From contig NZ_AP018664.1 in assembly GCF_003967075.1 (NCBI RefSeq), forward strand, positions 3,392,501 through 3,456,500: a stretch of 64,000 nt of DNA, read 5' to 3'. The translations under genes and the position numbers were made by a program. Shown here piece after piece: positions 35,691 to 46,385 of this stretch. Origin of the DNA: Sphingobium amiense. Lineage in GTDB: Bacteria > Pseudomonadota > Alphaproteobacteria > Sphingomonadales > Sphingomonadaceae. Each line of letters starts with the position of its first letter. The first letter of the stretch is position 1. The notes under the pieces are model-generated. The model did no database searches. It was not told the DNA's origin and saw only the letters and a list, made by a program, of their open reading frames with translations.

Positions 35691-36875
35691 ATGACCGACG
35701 ATCCGATCATCATCGCCAGCTATGCGCGCACGCCGATGGGCGGATTTCAGGGCGCGCTGGCGGGCCTCAAGGCGACCGATCTCGGCGCGGCGGCGGTGAA
35801 GGCTGCGGTCGAGCGGGCGGGCGTTGCCGCCGACGCGGTCGACCGCATCTATATGGGTTGCGTGCTGCCCGCCGGCCTCGGGCAGGCGCCCGCGCGGCAG
35901 GCGGCGCTGGGCGCGGGCCTCGGCCTCAACACGGAAGCAACGACCGTCAACAAGATGTGCGGATCGGGCATGCAGGCGGCGATCATGGCGTATGAGGCGC
36001 TGGCCGCCGGGACCGCCGACGTGGTGATCGCGGGCGGCATGGAAAGCATGACCAACGCGCCCTATGCCCTGCCCAAGCATCGCGGCGGCGCGCGCATCGG
36101 CCATGACCGCATCGTCGACACGATGATGATGGACGGGCTGGAGGACGCCTATGAACCCGGCAAGGCGATGGGCGTCTTCGCCGAGGAAGCGGTGCGCGAT
36201 TATCAGTTCACGCGCGAACAGCAGGACGCCTACGCTATCCGCTCGCTCGAACGCGCCAATGCCGCCATCGGCAGCGGGGCGTTTGCGAAGGAAATCACGC
36301 CGGTGACGGTGAAGGGCCGGGGCGGCGATACGCTGGTCGACACCGACGAGCAGCCGGGCAAGGCGAAGCCGGAGAAGATCCCATCGCTCAAACCCGCCTT
36401 CGCGAAGGACGGCACCATCACCGCCGCCAACGCCTCCTCCATATCGGACGGCGCGGCGGCGCTGGTGATGACGCGCGCGAGCGTCGCGGAAAAGCTGGGC
36501 ATGAAGGCCGTCGCCCGCGTGGTCGCTACCGCCGCGCATGCGCATGAGCCGTCGAAGTTCACCACCGCGCCGGTTCCCGCGATGCGCAAGCTGCTGGAGA
36601 AGGCCGGCTGGGCGGTCGGCGACGTCGATCTGTTCGAGGTCAACGAAGCCTTTGCCGTGGTGGCGATGATCGCGGCCAAGGAACTGGGCATCCCCGACGA
36701 CAGGATCAACGTCAATGGCGGCGCGACCGCGCTCGGTCATCCCATCGGCGCGTCGGGCGCGCGCATCCTTGCGACGCTGATCGCGGCACTGGAGACGCGC
36801 GGGGGCAAGCGCGGCGTCGCCAGCCTCTGCATCGGCGGCGGCGAAGCGACCGCCATGGCCATCGAACTGGTTTAA
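35691..36875 (+). CDS. Acetyl-CoA acetyltransferase (thiolase)
   Basis: The product is 394 residues. The nucleophilic Cys90 lies in VNKMCGSGMQA, the His in GHPIGASGAR and the second Cys in CIGGGE. All three are intact. RBS AAGGA sits seven bases before the ATG. The next gene, an SDR of the 3-hydroxyacyl-CoA dehydrogenase type, starts 12 bases later, so together they perform the last two steps of a beta-oxidation cycle. Confidence 0.95.
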   Translation: MTDDPIIIASYARTPMGGFQGALAGLKATDLGAAAVKAAVERAGVAADAVDRIYMGCVLPAGLGQAPARQAALGAGLGLNTEATTVNKMCGSGMQAAIMAYEALAAGTADVVIAGGMESMTNAPYALPKHRGGARIGHDRIVDTMMMDGLEDAYEPGKAMGVFAEEAVRDYQFTREQQDAYAIRSLERANAAIGSGAFAKEITPVTVKGRGGDTLVDTDEQPGKAKPEKIPSLKPAFAKDGTITAANASSISDGAAALVMTRASVAEKLGMKAVARVVATAAHAHEPSKFTTAPVPAMRKLLEKAGWAVGDVDLFEVNEAFAVVAMIAAKELGIPDDRINVNGGATALGHPIGASGARILATLIAALETRGGKRGVASLCIGGGEATAMAIELV

Positions 36876-36887
36876 GGAGACAGCGAC

Positions 36888-37649
36888 GTGGACATCGAAA
36901 ATCTTTCCGCCGTCGTCACCGGCGGCGCATCGGGCCTTGGCCGGGCGACCGCGACGATGCTGGCCGAAAAGGGCGCGAAGGTCGCGATCTTCGACCTCAA
37001 CGAGGAAGCGGGGCGCGCGGCGGCGGATGCGATCGGAGGCGTCTACATCGCTGTCAACGTCGCCGACGACGCCAGCGTGGCAGCGGGCCTCGACGCGGCG
37101 GAAGCGGCCAACGGCCCGGCGCGCATCCTCGTCAACTGCGCGGGTGTCGCGCCCGCGGCGAAGACGGTGGGCAAGGAGTTCGCGCCGCATCCGCTCGACA
37201 GTTTCGCGCGGACCATCTCGATCAATCTTGTCGGCACGTTCAACATGATCGCCAAATTCGCCGCCCGCGCCGCCGCGCTGGAGGAAGTGGACGGGGAGCG
37301 TGGCGTCATCGTCAATACAGCGTCGGTCGCCGCCTATGACGGGCAGATCGGGCAGGCCGCCTATGCCGCGTCCAAGGGCGGTGTGGTGGGCATGACGCTG
37401 CCGGTCGCGCGCGACCTTGCCGCCCACAAGATCCGCGTCATGACCATCGCGCCCGGCATCTTCCTGACGCCGATGATGGAAGCCTTTCCGCAGCATCTGC
37501 AGGAGGCGCTGGGCGCGCAGGTGCCGCATCCCAGCCGCCTCGGCCGCCCGTCCGAATATGCGCAACTGGTCGAAAGCATCGTGCGCAATCCGATGCTGAA
37601 CGGCGAGGTGATCCGCCTCGACGGTGCGATCCGCATGGCGCCGCGCTGA
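36888..37649 (+). CDS. SDR 3-hydroxyacyl-CoA dehydrogenase (HSD17B10-like)
   Basis: The product is 253 residues from a GTG with AAGGAG upstream. Classical SDR pattern: TGGASGLGRATA nucleotide motif, NCAGV, NTASVAAYDG with the catalytic Ser, and YAASKGGVVGM with Tyr and Lys. The segment LEEVDGERGVIVNTAS and the C-terminal PHPSRLGRPSEYA are typical of the type II hydroxyacyl-CoA dehydrogenase branch, which acts on 2-methyl-3-hydroxybutyryl-CoA and short-chain substrates. It follows the thiolase directly. Confidence 0.93.
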   Translation: MDIENLSAVVTGGASGLGRATATMLAEKGAKVAIFDLNEEAGRAAADAIGGVYIAVNVADDASVAAGLDAAEAANGPARILVNCAGVAPAAKTVGKEFAPHPLDSFARTISINLVGTFNMIAKFAARAAALEEVDGERGVIVNTASVAAYDGQIGQAAYAASKGGVVGMTLPVARDLAAHKIRVMTIAPGIFLTPMMEAFPQHLQEALGAQVPHPSRLGRPSEYAQLVESIVRNPMLNGEVIRLDGAIRMAPR

Positions 37650-37654
37650 AGACG

Positions 37655-37695
37655 CGAAAAGGCGGCCCCGCGTCACTGCGGGGCCGCCCCTTTTC
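37655..37695. terminator. Bidirectional terminator
   Basis: GGCGGCCCCGC and GCGGGGCCGCC form an 11-bp stem with a six-base loop. GAAAA precedes and TTTTC follows, so it can stop both the SDR transcript and the convergent pirin transcript. Confidence 0.9.
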
Positions 37696-37697
37696 TA

Positions 37698-38396
37698 TCA
37701 GGCCGCGTCGACCAGCACGATCTCGCTGTCCTCGATGGCGGTCACATGGATCACGTCCATGTCGCTGATCGCGGCGCCGTCGCGGGCGTTGACGCGCACA
37801 TCGTCGATTGCGATCGCGCCGGTCGCGGGGACCAGATAGGCCTTGCGGTCGCGGCCGATGGGATAGTCGGCGCTTTCCCCGGCGCGGAGCGTCGCCGCCA
37901 CCACCTTCGCATCGGTGCGGATCGGCAGCGCGTCGCCGTCGCCGTCATAGCCCGACGCCAGCGTCACGAACTGCCCTGCGCGCTCGCCCCTGGGGAAGGG
38001 CCGCGCACCCCAGCCGGGCGCTTCGCCCTGCCGGGTGGGGACGATCCAGATCTGGAAGATCTTCGTCACCTCGTCCTCCTGATTATATTCGGAGTGACGG
38101 ATTCCGGTGCCCGCGCTCATCACCTGAACGTCGCCGGCCTCGGTGCGGCCCTTGTTGCCCAGGCTGTCCTCATGCGTGATCGCGCCTTCGCGGACATAGG
38201 TGATGATTTCCATGTCGCGGTGCGGATGCGGCGGAAAGCCGGTCTTGGGCTGGATCGTGTCGTCGTTCCACACGCGCAGATTGCCCCAGTGCATCCGCGC
38301 CGGATCGTGATAGCCCGCGAAGGAAAAATGATGCTTGGCGTCGAGCCAGCCATGGTTGTCGCCGCCAAGGCTGTCGAAGGGACGAAGGTCGATCAT
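37698..38396 (-). CDS. Pirin-family protein
   Basis: The product is 232 residues from the ATG at 38396, with AAGGAG seven bases upstream. Cupin features: FPPHPHRDMEIITYVREG in the first barrel and GTGIRHSEYNQ in the second, supplying the His/Glu metal site. Bacterial pirins have quercetinase-like or redox regulatory roles. It is divergent from a LysR gene. Confidence 0.92.
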   Translation of the reverse strand: MIDLRPFDSLGGDNHGWLDAKHHFSFAGYHDPARMHWGNLRVWNDDTIQPKTGFPPHPHRDMEIITYVREGAITHEDSLGNKGRTEAGDVQVMSAGTGIRHSEYNQEDEVTKIFQIWIVPTRQGEAPGWGARPFPRGERAGQFVTLASGYDGDGDALPIRTDAKVVAATLRAGESADYPIGRDRKAYLVPATGAIAIDDVRVNARDGAAISDMDVIHVTAIEDSEIVLVDAA

Positions 38397-38514
38397 GATG
38401 GGTCTCCTTGGATAGGGAGGCGGGATGCCTCGCTTCGTTGGCACCTTGTTAGCGCTTGCCCTCTTTCCCGTTCAGATGGATAAATCCGGCGATATTGTTC
38501 GAGGAAATGGAAAA

Positions 38515-39444
38515 GTGAACAATCCCGGCACGCCGACCTTCGACCAGCTCCGCATCTTCCTCGCCATCGTCGATACCGGCGGTTTCGCGGCGGCGGGGCG
38601 CAGGCTCAATCGCGCCGTATCGGTCATCAGCTATGGCATCGCCAATCTGGAGGCGCAGCTTGGCCTGCCGCTGTTCGACCGGGAAGGAACGAAGAAGCCG
38701 CAACTGACCGTCGCGGGGCGCGCGCTGCTGGCAGAGGTGCGCAGCATCGCCGACGGCATCGACGGCCTGCGCGCCAAGGTGAAGGGGCTGCTCGACGGGC
38801 TGGAGGCGGAGGTCAATCTGGCGGTCGACGTGATGCTGCCCGCCGACCGGCTGGGCAAGGTGCTGCGCGCCTTCGCATGGGAATTTCCCACGGTGCAGTT
38901 GCGGCTTCATGCCGAAGCGCTGGGGTCGATCGTCGCGATGGTGCTGGACCGCACGGCGGTCGTCGGCATTTCCGGCCCGCTTTCCGCCGGGGTTGCGGGG
39001 ATCGAGGGTATTGCGGCGGGATCGGTGCCGATGGTGCCGGTCGCCGCGCCCGACCATCCGCTCGGCCGCATGACCGAGATCGCGCCGGGCGCGGCGCGCG
39101 AGCATGTGCAACTGGTGCTGAGCGACCGGTCGCATTTCACCGAAGGGCGGGACTTTTCGGTCGTCAGCCCGAAGACATGGCGGCTCGCGGACCTGAGCGC
39201 CAAGCACGCGCTGCTGCGCGAAGGGGTGGGGTGGGGCAACATGCCGCTGCCGATGATCGAGGGCGATCTGGTCTCGGGCACGCTGGTGCGGCTCGCCATG
39301 CCCGATCAGCCGGGCGGCACCTACCGCTTTTCAGGGATCTGGCGGCGCGACACGCCGCCGGGACCGGCGGCAAGCTGGCTGCTCGACCAGTTCGTCGCGC
39401 TGGCCCGCGACGACCGGGAGCTGGACGGGATGGGGGACGTGTAG
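38515..39444 (+). CDS. LysR-family regulator
   Basis: The product is 309 residues from a GTG at 38515 with GAGG about ten bases upstream. An ATG at 38476 would add 13 residues. The helix-turn-helix reads GGFAAAGRRLNRAVSVISYGIANLEAQLGLPLFDR. The effector-binding half follows. It is divergent from pirin across roughly 118 bases, a typical regulator-target arrangement. Adjacent pirin is a likely target. Confidence 0.88.
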   Translation: MNNPGTPTFDQLRIFLAIVDTGGFAAAGRRLNRAVSVISYGIANLEAQLGLPLFDREGTKKPQLTVAGRALLAEVRSIADGIDGLRAKVKGLLDGLEAEVNLAVDVMLPADRLGKVLRAFAWEFPTVQLRLHAEALGSIVAMVLDRTAVVGISGPLSAGVAGIEGIAAGSVPMVPVAAPDHPLGRMTEIAPGAAREHVQLVLSDRSHFTEGRDFSVVSPKTWRLADLSAKHALLREGVGWGNMPLPMIEGDLVSGTLVRLAMPDQPGGTYRFSGIWRRDTPPGPAASWLLDQFVALARDDRELDGMGDV

Positions 39445-39480
39445 AAAGGGGCGAGCCTCACCGGCCCGCCCCGCTTCGGC

Positions 39481-40320
39481 CTATTTCCGGATGAAGGCGA
39501 GGATGTCGGCGTTCAGCACATCGGCGTTCACCGTCAGCATCCCGTGCGAAAAGCCCTCATAGATTTTGAGTTCGGCGTTGGGGAGGATTTCCGCCTGAAG
39601 CACGCCTGCATTTCTGTAGGGCACGACCTGATCGTCGTCGCCATGCAGCACCAGCGTCGGGACGGTGATCGCTTTCAGATCGTCGGTCTGGTCGGTTTCG
39701 GAGAAAGCCTTGATCCCCTCATAATGGGCGAGCGCGCTGCCCATCATGCCCTGCCGCCACCAATTGTCGATCACGGCGGGCTTCACGTCCGCGCCTTCGC
39801 GGTTGAAGCCGTAGAAGGGACCGGCCGCCACGTCGCGGAAGAATTGCGCGCGATTGGCGGCAAGGCCCGCGCGCAGGCCGTCGAACACATCCATCGGCAG
39901 GCCGCCGGGATAGCGGTCCGTCTTCAGCATGATCGGCGGGACGGCGCTCACCAGCACGGCCTTGGCGACACGCCCGGCGGGGATGCCGTGCCGCGCGACA
40001 TAGGCCGCGACTTCGCCGCCGCCGGTCGAATGGCCGATATGGATGGCGTTGCGCAGGTCGAGATGGTCGGCGACCGCGGCGGCGTCGGCGGCGTAATGCG
40101 CCATGTCGTGCCCGGTATCGACCTGCGCCGAACGGCCATGGCCGCGCCGGTCATGGGCGATGACGCGATAGCCCTTCGAAAGGAAGAACAGCATCTGGAT
40201 GTCCCAGTCGTCCGCCGACAGCGGCCAGCCATGGTGGAACATGATGGGCTGCGCATCCTTTGCGCCCCAGTCCTTGTAGAATATGTCGACGCCGTCGCTG
40301 GTGGTCACGAAATTCGTCAT
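39481..40320 (-). CDS. Alpha/beta hydrolase (non-heme chloroperoxidase/arylesterase-like)
   Basis: The product is 279 residues from the ATG at 40320. The oxyanion segment is FHHGWPLSADDWD, the nucleophile motif GHSTGGGE, then the Asp in VLHGDDDQVVPY and the His in GFSHGM. These fit the cofactor-free haloperoxidase/esterase group. There is no signal peptide. The substrate is unknown. It lies next to katG but is separated from it by a terminator. Confidence 0.92.
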   Translation of the reverse strand: MTNFVTTSDGVDIFYKDWGAKDAQPIMFHHGWPLSADDWDIQMLFFLSKGYRVIAHDRRGHGRSAQVDTGHDMAHYAADAAAVADHLDLRNAIHIGHSTGGGEVAAYVARHGIPAGRVAKAVLVSAVPPIMLKTDRYPGGLPMDVFDGLRAGLAANRAQFFRDVAAGPFYGFNREGADVKPAVIDNWWRQGMMGSALAHYEGIKAFSETDQTDDLKAITVPTLVLHGDDDQVVPYRNAGVLQAEILPNAELKIYEGFSHGMLTVNADVLNADILAFIRK

Positions 40321-40436
40321 GGCTCGGTCCTTTCGAGAGATCGTCACCGGCTGCGTCCGGCGTGGCTTTCTTCTAGATCGACTCCATGACAGGATGGTAT
40401 CGGTATAAAATCGTTTCCAACGTTCGAGAAAATGGA

Positions 40437-40473
40437 AAAGCCCGCCGCGTTCCGAGATGCGGCGGGCTTTTTT
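40437..40473. terminator. Rho-independent terminator of katG
   Basis: A run of A, then GCCCGCCGC paired with GCGGCGGGC over a ten-base loop, then a T run. It lies 14 bases beyond the katG stop on the minus strand, and the flanking A/T runs let it work in either direction. Confidence 0.85.
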
Positions 40474-40486
40474 GAGGGCCGCTCCG

Positions 40487-42709
<2,223 letters not shown>

Positions 42710-42918
42710 TCAACGGGTTCGTGGCGATGTTCTAGGCCGCTCTGTCGGGGACCGTAAAACCGAGAATATCGCTCTGACTGATCGACGCAATCGACGATCC
42801 GCGTGTCAGGCGCATGACGGCCACGATCCGGCGCAACCCCGCCGCCCGGCGCCCGAATCGCTTCCGTAACGGAACTTCCGCGCGGGCGGCGCGCTGAACC
42901 GGGTCGGAGGTTCACGGC

Positions 42919-43800
42919 ATGGCGGCACGCGCATATTGGCAGGGTCAGATCAGACTGGCGCTGGTCTCGATTCCCGTGGAAATCTATCCCGCGACCCGGT
43001 CCGGCGCGGCGATTTCCTTCCACCAGATCCACGAGCCGACCGGCAAGCGCATCCGGTACGAAAAGGTCGCGCCCGGCGTCGGTCCGGTCGACCGCGACGA
43101 AATTCTCAAGGGCTTCGAGATTTCAAAGGGCAATTACGTCCTGCTGGAGGACGAAGAGATCGAGGCGGTGAAAATCGAGAGCCGCAAGACGCTCGACCTC
43201 GTCCAGTTCGTCGACGCCGACGCCATCGACGTGCTCTATTATGAAAAGCCCTATTTCGTCCTCCCTGCCGATGATCTGGCCGAGGAAGCCTATGCCGTGC
43301 TGCGCGATGCGCTGCGCACGACGAAAAAGGTGGGCCTTGGCCAGCTTTCGGTGCGGGGGCGGGAGCAGCTCGTGTCGCTGAAACCCTGCGGCAAGGGGCT
43401 GATCCTCGAAGTGCTGCGCTATGCCGACGAAGTCACCAGGGCGCAGAAATATTTCGGGTCGATCCCCGACCGGAAGGCCGATCCCGACCTGCTCGACCTC
43501 GCCACCGCGATCATCGACAAGAAGACCGCGCCTTTTCACCCCGAAGAGTTTCACGACCGCTATGTCGACGCGCTCCAGCGCCTGATCGAAAAAAAGAAGA
43601 AAGCGAAGGGCAAGCGCATCATCGAGGATGTCGAGGAACCGTCGGCGAAGGGCGGCAACGTCATCGACCTGATGGCGGCGCTCAAGAAATCGGTGGGAGA
43701 GGGGGGCAGGGCCGCCCCCGCCAAGAAAGCGCCCGCGAAGAAGGCATCCGCCAAGGCCGCGTCCGGATCGCGCGCTCCGGCAAAGCGCAACATCTCCTGA
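42919..43800 (+). CDS. ku: Ku, NHEJ DNA-end-binding protein
   Basis: The product is 293 residues. The bacterial Ku core spans about 1-240 (ARAYWQGQIRLALVSIPVEIY, FHQIHEPTGKRIRYEKV, YYEKPYFVLPADD). The C-terminal tail from about 255 is rich in Lys/Ala/Pro (PAKKAPAKKASAKA), as in the extended bacterial Ku tails that bind DNA and LigD. The ligD start follows after 9 bases. Confidence 0.96.
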   Translation: MAARAYWQGQIRLALVSIPVEIYPATRSGAAISFHQIHEPTGKRIRYEKVAPGVGPVDRDEILKGFEISKGNYVLLEDEEIEAVKIESRKTLDLVQFVDADAIDVLYYEKPYFVLPADDLAEEAYAVLRDALRTTKKVGLGQLSVRGREQLVSLKPCGKGLILEVLRYADEVTRAQKYFGSIPDRKADPDLLDLATAIIDKKTAPFHPEEFHDRYVDALQRLIEKKKKAKGKRIIEDVEEPSAKGGNVIDLMAALKKSVGEGGRAAPAKKAPAKKASAKAASGSRAPAKRNIS

Positions 43801-43809
43801 TCCGCCGCC

Positions 43810-46314
43810 ATGGCCGCCCGCGATCCGCTCTCCGCCTATAACGCCAGGCGCGACTTTCAGAAGACTCGCGAGCCGGAGGGCAAGGTCGCGAAGACCGGCG
43901 GCAACAGCTTCGTGGTGCAGAAGCATGACGCGACGCGCCTGCACTGGGATTTCCGGCTGGAGGTGAACGGGGTGCTGAAAAGCTGGGCTGTGACCAAAGG
44001 CCCGAGCATTGACCCCGACGACAAGCGTCTCGCCGTCCAGACCGAGGATCATCCGTTAAGCTACGGCGATTTCGAGGGGATCATTCCCAAGGGCGAATAT
44101 GGCGGCGGCACGGTGATGCTGTGGGACCGCGGCACATGGGCGCCCATCGAAGGCAAGAGCGCCGGTGACCTTGAGGACGGGCATCTCCACTTCACGCTCG
44201 ACGGGGAGCGGATGAAGGGCGAATGGCTGCTGGTCCGCATGAAGCGGCGGCCGGGCGAGAAGCGCGACAACTGGTTGCTGCGCAAGGTTAGCGACGCGGA
44301 AGCGGGGGAGGGCGATGTGCTGGTCGAGCGCGGTCTCACCAGCGTGCTCACGGGCCGGTCGATGGCGGAAATCGCGGCGGACAAGGATGCGGCGCAATCG
44401 CTCAAAGGCGCGAAGGGCAAGGCGTTCGGCGAAAAAATGCAGGCGGCGCGCGACCATAATGCCAAAGTCGCGAAGCCCCGCCGTGCGGGCGGCGGCAGGC
44501 TCCCGGCTTTCTCCGCCCCCCAACTCGCGACCCTGGTCGATGCCGTGCCCGCCGGGAACGAGTGGATGCACGAGATCAAGTATGACGGCTATCGCGCCAT
44601 TGTCGCAGTGGCGGGGGACAAGGTGCGCGTCTCCACCCGCAACGGGCTCGACTGGACCGACAAGTTCGGGCCGCTGGTCCGTGCCATCGCCGCGCTCGAC
44701 CTGCCGCCCGCGCTGATCGACGGAGAGATCGTCGCTTTCGGGCCGGATGGCAACCCCAGCTTCTCCGCGCTTCAGGAGGTGCTGAAACGCGGACACGGAT
44801 CGCAGCGGGAGGACACGCCCTTCCATTTCTTCGCCTTCGACCTGCTCTCGCTAGAGGGGAAGGACATGAAGAAGCTCCCCCAGATCGAGCGCAAGGAACG
44901 GCTGGAGGCGCTGCTGCGCGACGCCAGCCCGCCGGTGATGGTCGCCGATCATGTCATCGGTGCGGGCGATAAACTCTACCGCTCGCTCTGCGGCGCGGGG
45001 CAGGAGGGGATCATCGCCAAGCGGATCGACGCCCCCTATCGCGCCGGGCGGACGAAGAGCTGGGTCAAGGTCAAATGCACGCGGCGGCAGGAATTCGTCA
45101 TTATCGGCCGGAGCGCCAGCACCGCGCGCGGCCGCCCGTTCAGGTCGCTCCTCCTCGCCCAGCATGAGGGCAAGGCGCTGGTCTACAAGGGCAAGGTCGG
45201 CACCGGCTTCGACACCGATCTGATGGCGCAACTGGACGAAGCGATGCAGCCGCTGGCAGCGGACAAAGCCCCCGCCGAGGTTCCCCGCACAGAGTCGCGC
45301 GGCGCAACCTGGCTGAAACCGCAGCTCGTCGCCGAGATCGCCTTTGCCGAATTCACCGCCGAAGGGCGCGTGCGCCATGCCAGCTTCCTGGGCTTACGCG
45401 GCGACAGGAAGGCGAAGGAGGTGAAGCCCGAAAAGCCAGCCGCCGCGCCCGCGCCGCGCGAACTTATGAAGATCAGCAGCCGCGACCGCGTCATCTTCCC
45501 CGAAAGCGGCCAGACCAAGGGCGAACTGGCCGACTATTATGCCGCCATCGCGCCGCTGATGCTCCCCTTCGCCGCCAACCGACCCGTCAGCCTCGTCCGC
45601 TGCCCGCAGGGGCGCGCGAAGAAATGCTTCTTCCAGAAGCATGACAGCGGCTCTTTCGGCAAGGCGGTGCATCAGGTGCCGATCCGGGAGAAGGACGGCG
45701 GCAGCGAGGATTATATCTATGTCGAGGATGCACAGGGGCTGCTCGCCTGCGTGCAGATGGGGACGATCGAATTTCACGGCTGGGCCAGCCGCGCCGACGC
45801 GGTGGAGCGGCCCGACCGCATGATCTTCGACCTCGATCCCGACGAAGGCATGGACTTTGCCCGCGTGAAGGCGGCCGCGCAGGACATCCGCGCGCGCCTG
45901 TCCGACATCGGCCTCGTTTCCTTCGCGATGCTGTCAGGGGGGAAGGGCGTGCATGTCGTCGTGCCGCTGACGCCGGGCCATGGCTGGGACGCGCACAAGG
46001 ATTTCGCATCCCGCTTCGCACAGGCCTTGAGCGCCGCCGAGCCGGACCGCTTCGTCGCAACGATGAGCAAGGCGAAGCGCAGGGACCGCATCTTCATCGA
46101 CTGGCTGCGCAACCAGCGCGGCAGCACCGCCGTCCTGCCCTATTCCGCCCGCGCCCGCCCCGGCGCGCCGGTCGCGATCCCGCTCGATTGGGACGAACTG
46201 GACGGGATGAAGGACGCGCATCCTTTTTCGATCGGCGACGCCGACGCGCTGATCGGGCGGGCTGCGTCGCTGAAAGGCTGGGGCTTCGCCGCCCAGAAGC
46301 TGCCCGACATCTGA
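43810..46314 (+). CDS. ligD: DNA ligase D, PE-LIG-POL order
   Basis: The product is 834 residues. The N-terminal 3'-phosphoesterase spans about 20-170 (FVVQKHDATRLHWDFRLE, FEGIIPKGEYGGG). The ATP ligase spans about 225-520, with the adenylated Lys257 in EIKYDGYRA and DGEIVAF. The primase-polymerase spans about 545-834 (metal Asp pair in FDLDPDEG, SGGKGVHVVVPL). Length and order match the Pseudomonas type. With Ku it forms the minimal bacterial NHEJ system. Confidence 0.96.
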   Translation: MAARDPLSAYNARRDFQKTREPEGKVAKTGGNSFVVQKHDATRLHWDFRLEVNGVLKSWAVTKGPSIDPDDKRLAVQTEDHPLSYGDFEGIIPKGEYGGGTVMLWDRGTWAPIEGKSAGDLEDGHLHFTLDGERMKGEWLLVRMKRRPGEKRDNWLLRKVSDAEAGEGDVLVERGLTSVLTGRSMAEIAADKDAAQSLKGAKGKAFGEKMQAARDHNAKVAKPRRAGGGRLPAFSAPQLATLVDAVPAGNEWMHEIKYDGYRAIVAVAGDKVRVSTRNGLDWTDKFGPLVRAIAALDLPPALIDGEIVAFGPDGNPSFSALQEVLKRGHGSQREDTPFHFFAFDLLSLEGKDMKKLPQIERKERLEALLRDASPPVMVADHVIGAGDKLYRSLCGAGQEGIIAKRIDAPYRAGRTKSWVKVKCTRRQEFVIIGRSASTARGRPFRSLLLAQHEGKALVYKGKVGTGFDTDLMAQLDEAMQPLAADKAPAEVPRTESRGATWLKPQLVAEIAFAEFTAEGRVRHASFLGLRGDRKAKEVKPEKPAAAPAPRELMKISSRDRVIFPESGQTKGELADYYAAIAPLMLPFAANRPVSLVRCPQGRAKKCFFQKHDSGSFGKAVHQVPIREKDGGSEDYIYVEDAQGLLACVQMGTIEFHGWASRADAVERPDRMIFDLDPDEGMDFARVKAAAQDIRARLSDIGLVSFAMLSGGKGVHVVVPLTPGHGWDAHKDFASRFAQALSAAEPDRFVATMSKAKRRDRIFIDWLRNQRGSTAVLPYSARARPGAPVAIPLDWDELDGMKDAHPFSIGDADALIGRAASLKGWGFAAQKLPDI

Positions 46315-46322
46315 GGGGAAAA

Positions 46323-46380
46323 CCGCCGGACCGGCGTGCAGTCCGGCCCGGCGGCGGGGGAGACCGGCCTTGAAGGCCGG
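46323..46380. terminator. Two adjacent hairpins between ligD and GH97 gene
   Basis: CCGGAC/GTCCGG (46326-46346) and CCGGCCT-TGA-AGGCCGG (46364-46380) fold locally in the 71-base gap between convergent genes. Neither is followed by a long T run, so a transcription-ending role is probable by position but not certain. Confidence 0.55.
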
Positions 46381-46385
46381 AACCG

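Noticed and set aside
34674..37676. A 1000-residue open frame on the minus strand
   Set aside because: It is antisense to LysR, thiolase and SDR genes that have complete motifs and good start sites.
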